A stretch of DNA of 64,000 bases from Lophium mytilinum (lineage: Eukaryota; Ascomycota; Dothideomycetes; Mytilinidiales; Mytilinidiaceae): contig MU004182.1 of NCBI GenBank assembly GCA_010093605.1, forward strand, positions 2,589,195 to 2,653,194, written 5' to 3'. Of this stretch, positions 53,962 through 63,559 are shown piece by piece (within the stretch, counting starts at the first letter, position 1; each line of letters starts with the position of its first letter). Position numbers and translations under genes: made by a program. The notes below the pieces were generated by a model. It made no database searches. It had not been told where the DNA came from and saw nothing but the letters and a program-made list of their open reading frames with translations.

Positions 53962-56436
53962 ATGGCATCCAACGACACTGCCACGAACGCGAAAGCGACG
54001 AGCGACAATGACGACAAGAAGCCCACCCATTCTATCCTGAATTCTACGTTCCCGGTCTACCTGCCCCCGTGTGAGGCTCTATTCCTTCCAGAATATGAGT
54101 TTCAGGCGTACGTCAAGGCCCAACTAGCCACCCCCGGCGTTCCTGCTGCTCCCAGCGATGAGCTCCCCGACCGCACACGCGAGACAAAACCGACCGAGGA
54201 AGCACCTAAGGACACCCCCGCCGCTGCTATAGAGCCGGAGCCGAAGTCTGCGTTCATGGATGCGGTCCTCAACAGCTCTTCACGCCAATACTCTGAGGAG
54301 GAGCTAGAGAAGGACAACAAGAAGCTCACCGAGAATGCGGACGTAGCTCACATCTCCACTAAGTCTGCCCTAGTCGACCTCTTCTACGAGTTGGAGGAGT
54401 CTATCAGAGATAATCGACTTGTAGAAGTCTTGGATGCTGCGTGGGAGGAAGACCCGCTCTCTACGGTGAAAATCATCTTCAATGCTCGATCCATACACCT
54501 GGGCAAGAGCAGTCGCCTAGTCACTTATCGCGCTTTCGGTTGGCTGGCCGAGAAGCACCCGCAGACTCTGGTGGCCAACTTGCGGTGGTTGACTAGGCCC
54601 ATCATCCAGAAGAAGGTCAAGAAGGAAGAAGACAACTCCGCGGAGAAGAAGGCCTTGAAGGGTGAGGACGACGATATGGTCATGATCGAGGCTGGTGACA
54701 CTCAGGAGGGGTTCGAAGACGTTAAGAGCGAGTCAGTCCCCTCCGAAAAGAGCCATGATGTGAAGTATGGCGTCTCGCATGGATACTGGAAGGATTTGCT
54801 CAATCTTGTTGTGCTTGCTGCAAATGATCAGCTCAAAGCGAAGAGCAACCCGTCGTCCGTTCTTGACACCCACCCGGACCAGTCGAAGGGCGCCAAGAGG
54901 AAGCGAGTGTGGGACCCGAAGGCCGCCAAAGAGCTCAGGGAAAAGGCGAAGAAAGAGCAACATGACAGGATCTTGAAGAAGTTCGAAGAAGAACCCTTCT
55001 ATCGTGTGCTCCACGTGGCCGTCGCTCGCCTGTTTGCCACTCAGCTCAAGGAAGATAAGCAGTACCTGAGCTCGGATAAGAAAGCGGACCTCAAGAAGAT
55101 CTCACTGGCAGCGAAGTGGGCTCCAAGCTTCTCCGAGTTTCACGATAAGAATACCTTCATCGTCTCCTCTATCGCCGAGATACTATACCCAGACGCCTCT
55201 ATCATCTGCCCCGACGTGTCGAAGAATGACCGCGAGCTGTACCTCCGCCACGCACGAGAGCAATACCGCCGGATGACCGTCTCTCCTCTACGTAAGATCC
55301 TCGAAGTAGTCGAACGAGACATCGTGGCCGAGAAGTTCGCCAACATCAAGTACGAGCGTGTCCCTTCCCTCGCCATGCACCGCTACCAGACCCTCTTCGT
55401 GAAAAAGGACGAATCCCACTTCATGGAGTATCTTGATAAGGTCACAACCGGGTCTAAACAGATCTCAGGTGCAATTCTACTTCCATCTACGCTAGTCAGT
55501 AGTGTTGGCAACGGCTCTATCAATTTGGGCGGGCAGAAAGGTAACAAGAAGAACCCCCTCGCCGCCGCGCTGGCTGTCGCAAAATCAAAGGTCGCCGAAG
55601 GCCAGTGGAACACCCTCGTCCAGCGCATCCGCGACTCCGGCACGATCGAGTCCTCTATTGCCGTCTGCGATGTCAGCGGCTCAATGACTTATCCCAGGTT
55701 CAAGGACGGAACCACCCCCATGGATTCCGCCATTGGCCTCGCACTCTTGCTTGCCGAGATCGTCGAACCACCTTTCGGCGGCGCCTTCATCACCTTTTCT
55801 GCGAATCCCACCGTCGTCAAAGTCGGCGGCAAGAAGGACACGCGCTCTTTCGCGGAAAAGGTCGACGCTGTCCGCGCCGCCGAGTGGGGCATGAACACCG
55901 ATTTCGTCGCCGTCTTCGAGCGCCTCATCCTCCCGCTTGCTATCGAGAAGAAGCTCAAGCAGGAAGACATGGTCAAGCAGGTCTTCGTCTTTAGCGATAT
56001 GCAGTTCGATGCCGCGGAGACGGCTGCAGACCGCTGGACGACTAGCTTCGAGCGCGTCAAGGGCAAGTTCACGGAGGCAGGGTATGAGATGCCGAAGCTC
56101 ATCTTCTGGAACCTGGCTGGGGCTCAAAGCGAGTATAACGGGTACGAGTCTCCGGGTGAATCTGATGAAGTTGCACCGAAGCCGATTTTGGCGGAAGATG
56201 TGGGGGTTGCGCTGGTGAGTGGGTACAGCCAGGGGCAGATGAAGATGTTCCTTGAGAACGGCCAGTTTGAAGACGAGGAGGTGGAGGAGGAGGTCGTTAC
56301 CCAGGACATCAAGGGGGAGGATGCGGATGACGTGGTGGATGTGAAGAAGACGAAGAAGGTGAAGATGGACCCGTTGTTGATCGTGAAAAAGGCGATCAGC
56401 CACACGGCGTACTCCATGCTGAAGGTGGTTGACTAA
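53962..56436 (+). CDS. DUF2828 protein with C-terminal von Willebrand A-like domain
   Basis: Single exon, 824 residues from the ATG at 53962 (MASNDTATNAKA), chosen over the in-frame ATG at 53731 because the family's N-terminal LPPCEALFLPEYEFQAYVK-type part follows it. A helical, charged N-terminal half (TROVE-like repeats) leads to a vWA-like domain with a MIDAS sequence, AVCDVSGSMTYP at about residue 565. FNARSIHLGKSSRLVTYRAF and FWNLAGAQ also fit DUF2828. Homologues are known in fungi, plants, slime moulds and giant viruses; function is unknown, perhaps RNA-protein assembly by analogy with Ro60. The C-terminus is acidic and lysine-rich. Confidence 0.82.
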   Translation: MASNDTATNAKATSDNDDKKPTHSILNSTFPVYLPPCEALFLPEYEFQAYVKAQLATPGVPAAPSDELPDRTRETKPTEEAPKDTPAAAIEPEPKSAFMDAVLNSSSRQYSEEELEKDNKKLTENADVAHISTKSALVDLFYELEESIRDNRLVEVLDAAWEEDPLSTVKIIFNARSIHLGKSSRLVTYRAFGWLAEKHPQTLVANLRWLTRPIIQKKVKKEEDNSAEKKALKGEDDDMVMIEAGDTQEGFEDVKSESVPSEKSHDVKYGVSHGYWKDLLNLVVLAANDQLKAKSNPSSVLDTHPDQSKGAKRKRVWDPKAAKELREKAKKEQHDRILKKFEEEPFYRVLHVAVARLFATQLKEDKQYLSSDKKADLKKISLAAKWAPSFSEFHDKNTFIVSSIAEILYPDASIICPDVSKNDRELYLRHAREQYRRMTVSPLRKILEVVERDIVAEKFANIKYERVPSLAMHRYQTLFVKKDESHFMEYLDKVTTGSKQISGAILLPSTLVSSVGNGSINLGGQKGNKKNPLAAALAVAKSKVAEGQWNTLVQRIRDSGTIESSIAVCDVSGSMTYPRFKDGTTPMDSAIGLALLLAEIVEPPFGGAFITFSANPTVVKVGGKKDTRSFAEKVDAVRAAEWGMNTDFVAVFERLILPLAIEKKLKQEDMVKQVFVFSDMQFDAAETAADRWTTSFERVKGKFTEAGYEMPKLIFWNLAGAQSEYNGYESPGESDEVAPKPILAEDVGVALVSGYSQGQMKMFLENGQFEDEEVEEEVVTQDIKGEDADDVVDVKKTKKVKMDPLLIVKKAISHTAYSMLKVVD

Positions 56437-56641
56437 TATGATGGTAAGTATGGGGGATTCTGGTGATTTGGGATAGTCCTAACGAGGTTTGGGCCACTCT
56501 TTGCGAAGATACAGGTACATTATTCACGGTTGTGGGGTTCTTTCTTTCATTATCATAGGCTGGTATCATATGATAAGTTGAGGTTCTTTTGACTATTGAG
56601 ACGAGCAGTTGCCTGTGCTGGTGCGTCTTGCGTTCACACTA

Positions 56642-56871
56642 AGTCGTGGGCAGGCCATAAGTTTGGGCACATCGATACTACTGCCTGAGCGCCGCTTTTG
56701 CAGGCTGGATGCCACTGCCAGGAGCAGCCCCGTTGCGAGGATACCCGCTAGTCAAGAGGAAGCTGGGATTACGCTGTCTAGAAATTGACATGACACCTAC
56801 AATGTGGTCACCACACGGGGCCACCCCTAGCAGTGGCAAAGGAGTGTGCACAGAGTTATGGCCTGTCACTG
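56642..56871. mobile_element. MITE with TA target site, copy 2
   Basis: Inverted ends CAGGCCATAAGTTTGGGCAC (from 56651) and GTGCACAGAGTTATGGCCTG (to 56865), flanked by TA at 56640-56641 and 56872-56873; the right end reads CAGTGACAGGCC outward in. It is about 230 bp and noncoding. The right 60 bp (around ACCCCTAGCAGTGGCA and AGTGTGC) matches the copy at 29886-30096. Confidence 0.68.
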
Positions 56872-56970
56872 TAGGCCGGCATCCTGAACGAGTGTCAGCG
56901 TAGTCTTCTCCCGACAGGCATTGCAAAGCCTACTAGGAGGAGTTGGGGTTTCCATTGGGTGCCGTACTTC

Positions 56971-57492
56971 CTAAGACTTCTCCCAGCCGGCCCATCGGTG
57001 CAGCCGCTGAAGTTCTCGCTGCATGCGGGTGTCGTGGTCTCGAAGCCGCTGGAATTTTCGCTGCAGGCGGATGTCGTGGTCTTGCACATATACGAATATT
57101 CTTGCTGAAAGCGGATGTCGTGGTCGTGCGGAGGGGGGGTGGCCATGCACATGCTGCACATGCAACACACACACGAGATTGTGAGCGTTGACTTTGCTGG
57201 AGTTCTGCTCGACGGATTTGATGCGCTGGTTGAGGGAGTTGAAGGAGATTTGGATCATGATGCAGTATGCAATCAGAAGGAAGAAAGCTAGAAAAAGCAC
57301 AAGACCAGGAATTGAGCGAAGGAGTCGTCTAAGGGAGACGTTGTCGGCGAGATTATGACCGTGGTTTGCGGATTGGTGTCGTAGACATATGAGTGATAAA
57401 TAGGCACCTGTGAAGAGTCCATAAGGAAGGGTAAGATAGGATATAGAAGGATAGGATATGGAAGGGTAGGATATGAAGGGTAGGATATGCAA
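56971..57492 (-). CDS. Possible small membrane protein with charged repeats
   Basis: An open frame of 173 codons. It has one clear transmembrane helix (SIPGLVLFLAFFLLIAYCIM), then a polar stretch, then two 15-residue repeats (QDHDIRLQRKFQRLR and DHDTRMQRELQRLHR) likely to form a coiled coil. The 5' part lies in a simple repeat (about 57425-57490) and is probably not the real N-terminus. An alternative start in another frame (MDSSQVPIYHSYVYD) suggests an unrecognised intron. No family recognised. It could also be chance. Confidence 0.35.
   Translation of the reverse strand: MHILPFISYPSISYPSISYLTLPYGLFTGAYLSLICLRHQSANHGHNLADNVSLRRLLRSIPGLVLFLAFFLLIAYCIMIQISFNSLNQRIKSVEQNSSKVNAHNLVCVLHVQHVHGHPPSARPRHPLSARIFVYVQDHDIRLQRKFQRLRDHDTRMQRELQRLHRWAGWEKS
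57012..57127. repeat. 45-bp tandem repeat
   Basis: Three units based on CGCTGCAGGCGGATGTCGTG begin near 57012, 57056 and 57101 (spacing 44-45 bp). In the minus-strand frame of the possible membrane protein each unit encodes 15 residues. Confidence 0.65.
57425..57490. repeat. Simple repeat (AGGATATGGAAGGGT-like)
   Basis: Four imperfect copies of about 16-17 bp (GGATAGGATATGGAAGGG and variants). No coding or regulatory role evident. Confidence 0.65.
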
Positions 57493-57975
57493 GGTGGCTA
57501 GATACAGTTTTCGAGAAAGAAGATGGTTGCGAGATCCAGTGGCCGAAGCGACGAGCTCTCACTCGCTACGTCTAAATATCAGCACTGTACTGTTCAGCTC
57601 AATTGAATATAAAGTGGCAGTCCAATACCGTCAGAGGTACGATAGCCTGAAGAGCGATCAGCCGTGTCAATGTGTTCGTTTCACGGTGATTAAGAACGCG
57701 CTAGGGATCTCGAGCGGTGCTCAATAAGCAGAGAAATAAGATGTACATACCTCAAATCGATATCAGAAGCGCGCAACCGTAGACTGCCACTTTTTGTTCA
57801 AAGTAGCCTGACTGTGGATCCGCTTCGAATACAAACAGCTTTTCAGAAGACCATTCAATCAGGGGTCAGCAACAATTCAAATCGAATGTCAGCAGCCAAT
57901 ACGTATCCAGAAATATCAAACGCTATCATTCAATCGTGCAAAACATTAGGCCATTGCAAAGACAATACAGACCGG
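57493..57975. other. Gene-free stretch
   Basis: 483 bp before the 3' end of the kinetochore gene. Nothing recognised. Confidence 0.4.
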
Positions 57976-59979
57976 TCAAGGCCGCCCTTCTAACACCATC
58001 GCAATCCTCTCCATACGCCCATTGAAGCCCTTAACACGATCAAACAAACCACCCCCATGTGACCGAACGTCCACTGCTACTTTGTCTAGTAGCATATCAA
58101 TTGGCATATCTGGGCCCTCGCCCTCCCTGCCCTCTTTCTTAGCACGTTCCCTACCCCTTTGAATGGCCATGTCGATGTCAGACATTGCCGTATTGACCTC
58201 ATTCATTTCCTTCATTCGCCGTACTCTGTCCGCATGCACCGCCCGCGCTTCGTCCATCTTGAGGGCCAGCTCTTCTCTCTGTCTCCGAATCTCCAAGAAG
58301 TCGCCACGCAGCTTAATTTTCTCCTTTCCTGCGTCTTTTTGGCGGCTCCTAAGAGCAGACCCAGTGTCCAAAGCTTCCCGAAGACTAAGAAGCTGGTCAG
58401 AGAGAGCCGAGTTGAAGTTTTGAATGGCTCCGCGCTTGCGTTTCAACGTTGCACGTTCGTTACGCTGTGAATCTGGAATGTCGAGTGCTTTCTCATTTAG
58501 GTCCAAGATCCGGGAGTCAAGAAGCTCTTCAGTGATTTGAGCGAGGACGTCCCCGCAGCTGACACCCGGGATGCGAGTTGCTGCGTGCATCTGAGCTTCT
58601 TCCTCCTCTTTTTCTTGTTCCCGAAGCTGTTTGTAGGGATAGAAAACACGATAGACTTGAATAGTCACGCGCTTTCCGTCACCTTTTGGTGCTCTTTGGC
58701 GTCCTCCTTTGGATTTGTTCGCATTAGTTTTGGTCTTCGGGCGGCGCACCGGGATAGGTCCGGCCAAAGTTGATCTGGGACTCGAAGGGGATCTATGTTG
58801 GCGGGTTGACTGCGTTGTTGCTATGACACTAGGCTGGTTTCTAGGCCAGACAACCTCCTCTGCTTCCTCTTCTTGTTCCTCGTCCTCGGGCTCCTCTTGT
58901 ATGGCATCAGGGCGGTTCTTCGTCCTTGGCGCGGGGGTTTCTGTCTCCGAGCGGAGTCTATCGGCTCGAGACTGCTTGCGACCGAATTCCGGGGAGAGCT
59001 CGTCCATGCTCTCATTCTCATCGAGGCTGCCGTCATTGAGTCCTTGCTGCTCTTCCTCCTCTTCCCCATCATCCCTAGCTTCGTCCGCAATGAAATCCAT
59101 TGCCGTGGTATCTTCCTCCATTCTGTTAGGGGAGAGCTCATCCTCGCTATTGTCCTCTGCAATGGTAGGTTGTTGCGGTGTTATCGACGGTCCTTGCTTT
59201 CCTATTGACTTCCGTAGCGCTGGTCGCTGCACGGGTGTTTTCGCGCTCGCAGCGGCGGCTGATGCTTTTCCAGTACTTCGAATAGCTAGCGACTGCTTCC
59301 CACTTCTCGCAGGATTGTGCGCCGTGCCAGTGGTCCTGGGTACCGGGGTTTGTGAGGCAGATTTAGATAGCCGTTCGCGCCGATTCTTTTCCATGGATGC
59401 CTGGAGCTCCTCGCTTTCGAAAGACAGCTCATCCGGTAAATCATCGTCCTCGGGCGACCATTTTCCTGCTTCAGCAGCTGAGAGTGTCGCCTTCGCGGAG
59501 GGCTTCTTCCTTTGTGAGGACGCCAAGTACTGTTCATCGTCGGTCTGTAGCTCGTCTTCTCTCGAGATCTCCTCTGGGGGTATTGGCGCGGCTTGACCTC
59601 GTTTCCGCTTTCCAGACACTGTTGGTGTGACAAACAACGGAGGGCTCTTGGCGGATGGTGTTTTGGTAGGCTTTGGCTTGCTGGCGCCCGTAGTGGCACT
59701 GGATGGAACCGATGCGCTTCTTTGTCTGTTGGGCGCTTTTCCAGATCGCTTTGCGCCGGAACCGGCTGGTGTTTTGCGAGACGTAGATCGAGGTTGGAGG
59801 GCTTGAGGAGTTTCGCGGGAGGGGGGTCGCGCGGGTAGAGGTTGCGGCGTTCGGCGAGCGGATCGCTGTGGTGGTAGAGGAGGGACGCCGAACGTGAAGG
59901 CAATGTTCTTTTGCAATTGCGGCGCTCCAGCTCCTCGTTGTCGCATGCGCCGGCGCTCCTCCCGATCAGCTGGAGCCAT
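57976..59979 (-). CDS. AME1: Inner kinetochore protein Ame1/CENP-U-like
   Basis: Single exon, 667 residues from the ATG at 59979; the frame continues upstream only to a TTG. The N-terminal two thirds is disordered, basic and Ser/Pro-rich with acidic blocks. The C-terminal region (about 440-667) has the layout of fungal Ame1: a short strand KRVTIQVYRVF, then GVSCGDVLAQITEELLDSRI, then a long coiled coil containing KRKRGAIQNFNSALSDQL and REELALKMDEARAVHADRV. Ame1 with Okp1 forms part of the COMA/CCAN complex linking centromeric nucleosomes to the outer kinetochore. Divergent from the CX9C gene over 191 bp. Confidence 0.75.
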   Translation of the reverse strand: MAPADREERRRMRQRGAGAPQLQKNIAFTFGVPPLPPQRSARRTPQPLPARPPSRETPQALQPRSTSRKTPAGSGAKRSGKAPNRQRSASVPSSATTGASKPKPTKTPSAKSPPLFVTPTVSGKRKRGQAAPIPPEEISREDELQTDDEQYLASSQRKKPSAKATLSAAEAGKWSPEDDDLPDELSFESEELQASMEKNRRERLSKSASQTPVPRTTGTAHNPARSGKQSLAIRSTGKASAAAASAKTPVQRPALRKSIGKQGPSITPQQPTIAEDNSEDELSPNRMEEDTTAMDFIADEARDDGEEEEEQQGLNDGSLDENESMDELSPEFGRKQSRADRLRSETETPAPRTKNRPDAIQEEPEDEEQEEEAEEVVWPRNQPSVIATTQSTRQHRSPSSPRSTLAGPIPVRRPKTKTNANKSKGGRQRAPKGDGKRVTIQVYRVFYPYKQLREQEKEEEEAQMHAATRIPGVSCGDVLAQITEELLDSRILDLNEKALDIPDSQRNERATLKRKRGAIQNFNSALSDQLLSLREALDTGSALRSRQKDAGKEKIKLRGDFLEIRRQREELALKMDEARAVHADRVRRMKEMNEVNTAMSDIDMAIQRGRERAKKEGREGEGPDMPIDMLLDKVAVDVRSHGGGLFDRVKGFNGRMERIAMVLEGRP

Positions 59980-60170
59980 AATGATGGTTGGGTTCCGGGA
60001 CAAACGGTGGTGGTGGGTCTCGCGCGCGTCGCTTTGTTGACGCGGCGGGCGGAATACCTAGGTAGACCATAAATAGTCTAGCGTTCGGTGAATTTGATGT
60101 TCCATTAAATCACCACGACACCACGACATCGCAAAGCACACAGCTCCGCACTAACGATCACGTCTTCAAA
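59980..60170. promoter_or_regulatory. Short bidirectional promoter, Ame1 / CX9C protein
   Basis: Only 191 bp lies between two divergent starts, so both genes must share promoter elements. It contains the short repeats CACGACACCACGACA at about 60112-60126. Confidence 0.6.
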
Positions 60171-61178
60171 ATGGGCTGGTGGGGGAGCAGTTCGAATGGG
60201 AATGATCCATCTCAGAATGATGCCATTGGCAAGCTAGATCCGAGCCTGCGCGAGTTCCTCGACCAGGAATCGACCGTAGAATACACACCCAAACCTCCAC
60301 CTCCACCGCCAACACCAACAGAACCTCTCCTCTCCAGACCTCCAGATCCAAAGCCTTCAGTGCCGAAAATTGAAGAAGCCAAACCCAAAGTCCCGCGCGA
60401 GTCCCTCTTCCCGGATGGCCGATACGCGCACCTGTGGAAGAACTACGAACCCCAATCCTCCGTCGAAGCGCGAGGAAAGTCCGATCAGGAGAGACTGAGT
60501 GATGTTGTCGAGGCATACAATGATCGAAGGGCCTCAGTCGGCCGCGTCGCCTCTGAGAACTGCGCTCTGGAGGTGCTCGCGGTGCAAGACTGCTACAAGA
60601 ATGGCTCCTACATGAAAAAAATGATGATGTGTAGAGACGAGAACCGGGCTCAGAATCGGTGTCTCGAGATGCAGGCCAAGTTCTTGAAAGCGCTGGGCTA
60701 CTTGAACATGAACGACCGGAGCCCGGCAGACGATGAGAAGATTCAAATGCATGCTGATAAGCTATATCTGCAGATGCTGGAGCAGGAGAAGATGATTGAG
60801 CAGGCGAAGAAGGAGGGTCTACCGATTCCGGAGTACCAGTCCGTGATATCGAAAGTAAATTTGTCTGCAGCTATGAAGGGCGACCCTCTAGAGTCAAAAC
60901 AGATATTTCCAGAAAGCCCCGACGCGGATATACCTGAGGATGCTTGGAAGGGTGTGCCCGCCGCGACTCGCAAAAACTACGAGAAGTCAATCGAGAAACT
61001 CTCGCCAGCGGAGAGGGAAATAGAGAGGAAGGCTTTGGAGGGCGAGGTTGCTGCTACTCGTGCCTACAGCAAGAACGTTAGGAACGCGTTTGTCGACGAG
61101 CGAATACACAGGCTAAAGAGGAAGGAAGAGGGCCAAGCCACTATAGGCGATATGATCAAAACTTGGTGGGGATGGTAA
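60171..61178 (+). CDS. Twin-CX9C (CHCH-like) protein
   Basis: Single exon, 335 residues. Two C-x9-C pairs occur in tandem, CALEVLAVQDC and CRDENRAQNRC, separated by KNGSYMKKMMM, the signature of CHCH proteins imported into the mitochondrial intermembrane space through Mia40. A proline run (KPPPPPPTPTEP) lies near residue 45, and the C-terminal half is a charged helix. It is longer than the well-known small members, and its function is not known to me; a respiratory-chain assembly role is the usual one for the fold. Start in strong context (AAAATGGG). Confidence 0.75.
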   Translation: MGWWGSSSNGNDPSQNDAIGKLDPSLREFLDQESTVEYTPKPPPPPPTPTEPLLSRPPDPKPSVPKIEEAKPKVPRESLFPDGRYAHLWKNYEPQSSVEARGKSDQERLSDVVEAYNDRRASVGRVASENCALEVLAVQDCYKNGSYMKKMMMCRDENRAQNRCLEMQAKFLKALGYLNMNDRSPADDEKIQMHADKLYLQMLEQEKMIEQAKKEGLPIPEYQSVISKVNLSAAMKGDPLESKQIFPESPDADIPEDAWKGVPAATRKNYEKSIEKLSPAEREIERKALEGEVAATRAYSKNVRNAFVDERIHRLKRKEEGQATIGDMIKTWWGW

Positions 61179-61440
61179 GGGCGGGGACGGTAAGCGTTCA
61201 TGTACAGTACATGTATTCGGAGCATGTGGGTAGGAGTTTGCAATTATCAAGTGTGAATCAGTTCTGATACTCCCCAATTGCCCATTGTATGTCTATGTAC
61301 GCCCTCTAGTATTGCCATAACTCCACGGCTTTCTTTTACAGCAAAGATCCCCGATCCTCAGTTTCGAAGTCCGGTTCCGTCTTCCCTGTTTTTTCCAGCT
61401 CTCGTTATGTCTTTGAGTCATAGCACACGCCAACCGAGCC

Positions 61441-62439
61441 TCAGCCAGATGGCGGACGTTCCTGTTTGACTTTGACCCAAGGCATCTCGTTGACGACGTG
61501 GGACGTCAAGAATCTCAGAAACATGTTCACGGCCAGCTTGAATTGCCGGACCTTTTCCTCCGAATCCAATTCCGGTAGCCCTCGGATGAAGTAGTCGACT
61601 TCCTCCAAAGCCTTGAGGAGTGCCTTTCGAATCTCATCCTCTGCATCCGTGAAAACCAGAAGACTTCCGTGCACCTTCATTAAGGCGACAGCAATCGTGG
61701 GTTCCAGCATGCTTCTAGACTTGGCAGGTAGTGTGCCTCTCGGTGGATTTATCTCGAAGAAGCACGTGAGAAGAGTTGAGAGTTCGGTGCACGCCTTCTC
61801 GACATCTATCACTCCGACCTTGATGATCCAAGGCACGACGACTGACCGGCACATCGGGCATCGGTCATTCCCGTCGACAATATTTGCGTCCCGAACCTTG
61901 TGTCGGTCCATCCACTCCTGGAACAGGTGCGGTGCAAGGTGGCCCTGTTGACACAATCTTTGTCAGCGTCTTTTCGCTATCCACACTACACAACGCACAC
62001 TTACCTGGGTATGCCAGTGGATGATATTGAAGTGCTTCTTCTCTTTACTTCCCCACAGACCTGGGGCTGGGGCTCCTTTCTCCTCTCGCTTCGCCTTGTG
62101 CTCCTTAAGAAGCCGGGAGTAGCTCTGGATCGAGACAGCCACGTCTTTCTTGCCTATATTGAGCCAATGCACGAGGCAAAACTGGCAAATCGCATGGCCG
62201 CAATTAGCTCGCACGGGGATCTTGTGGTAGGTCTCCTGGTCCAGCATCTCATTGCCAGTGATGTCTCTTAGGCAAACGCTGCAGATCCGGTCGTCTACCT
62301 TGATTGTATCGATTGGGGCGAGGCGGAGGTTCGAGAACAACCAGCTCTCGCGAAGCAGCATCGAGGTGTCTGGGGGGTCAGCGAGGATGTTGCTCGAAGC
62401 CTTGGGGAACTGATCAATTGGAATATCCTCGAACGGCAT
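61441..62439 (-). CDS. RING finger protein (probable E3 ubiquitin ligase)
   Basis: Two exons (62439-62005, 61944-61441; 60-bp intron) give 312 residues. The C3HC4 RING starts at CSVCL (about residue 53), continues with NCGHAICQFCLVHWL and is completed by DRCPMCR about 80 residues later, so the last zinc pair lies after the intron and an unusually long insertion (SRLLKEHKAKREEKG). The remainder is helical without known domain. It is likely a small fungal E3 of unknown target. Confidence 0.75.
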
Positions 62440-63559
62440 TGTTGATTGAGACAAAGGCTGTGTAGAGTGTTTTTTGTATGGTGGGTAAGCTAGTGGAGGA
62501 AAGACGGAGCTGGTGGTGCGTTGTAGGGTTTGTGAGTTTCTGAGTTCTTGCAAGCCCAACTTATATTCCGGGGAAGAGGCTGATTCCCCTTTTCAGCAGA
62601 AGCTGATGCTTACCTGGGTTCATGGTGAATGTCCGAAACGGCGCGTTTCGAGTCCAGCACAAAGTCGGGGCGCCGGTCTAAAACATTCAATAGCGGCTTG
62701 CTTGAAGGCCTTTCGCAGCAGATGTTCCGCATCGAGGCTACCATGGCACTGATCAATGTCTTAGTCAGTGAACCGCGCCAAACGCCTCTCCGCCCCTCTA
62801 CCCTTACCCCCTCCTTTTCGTTTCGTAGCTATTTGCACTGTCTTTTCTATTCTCCCTCTCTCCGCGTCAGAACGAAGCCGCCGTCGACTCAATTGTGCTC
62901 CGCGGTCGAGATATGGGTAATCTCATCCGTCTCCCATATCCCTCCTCTCAAGAGTCCCGTCATGACCTTCCCGTCATGACCTCAGCCTATACGGTGGTCT
63001 AACCTCCCAAGCGGAGGTGTCGTGCTCCCAAGTGGCATACTCCGCCTCCAATGTTAGGGCCTGTCTTTGGTATTGAACCTGCCCATTCAAGAAGCCCATT
63101 CACCTGATTATGATCCGAACACTTCTAATACCGGTTTCGATTCGTGGCCTTTTCAGCTCTTAGAAAAAAATAGTCTGGGTACCACTCTAGAAAGACCCTG
63201 CACGCTGAGCCCATCCCTGCGATTCCTTAGGGGGAGATATGTCAGCATAGTGATCTTTTCCTCACAAGTATACTTTTCCATTCAGTCTAATTAATACACG
63301 AATCACACCTACAGTTGAGCGGGCACGATGTATACAGCAGGTGATATATCACCATTTATGGCTATCGATGTCACATAACATACACAAACATCGCAAAGAA
63401 TAGCGGAATAACTAAGGCGGTTTACCAACGCACAAAAGATACGACGCTACAATCTCCATGGCCCGAGATCAAAATTTCGTCTCTACAAACTCTACTAAAG
63501 TTCCCAGGCAAGTTTATCAACAAGACCATACGCGGACTCGAATGAAGACAATGATATCA
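62440..63559. other. Gene-free stretch
   Basis: About 1.1 kb between the RING gene and the partial gene. A short direct repeat CCCGTCATGACC occurs twice near 62956-62980. No gene seen. Confidence 0.4.

Noticed and set aside
58709-59596. 295-codon Ser-rich plus-strand frame
   Set aside because: Antisense shadow of the disordered part of the Ame1-like gene; composition explained by that strand.
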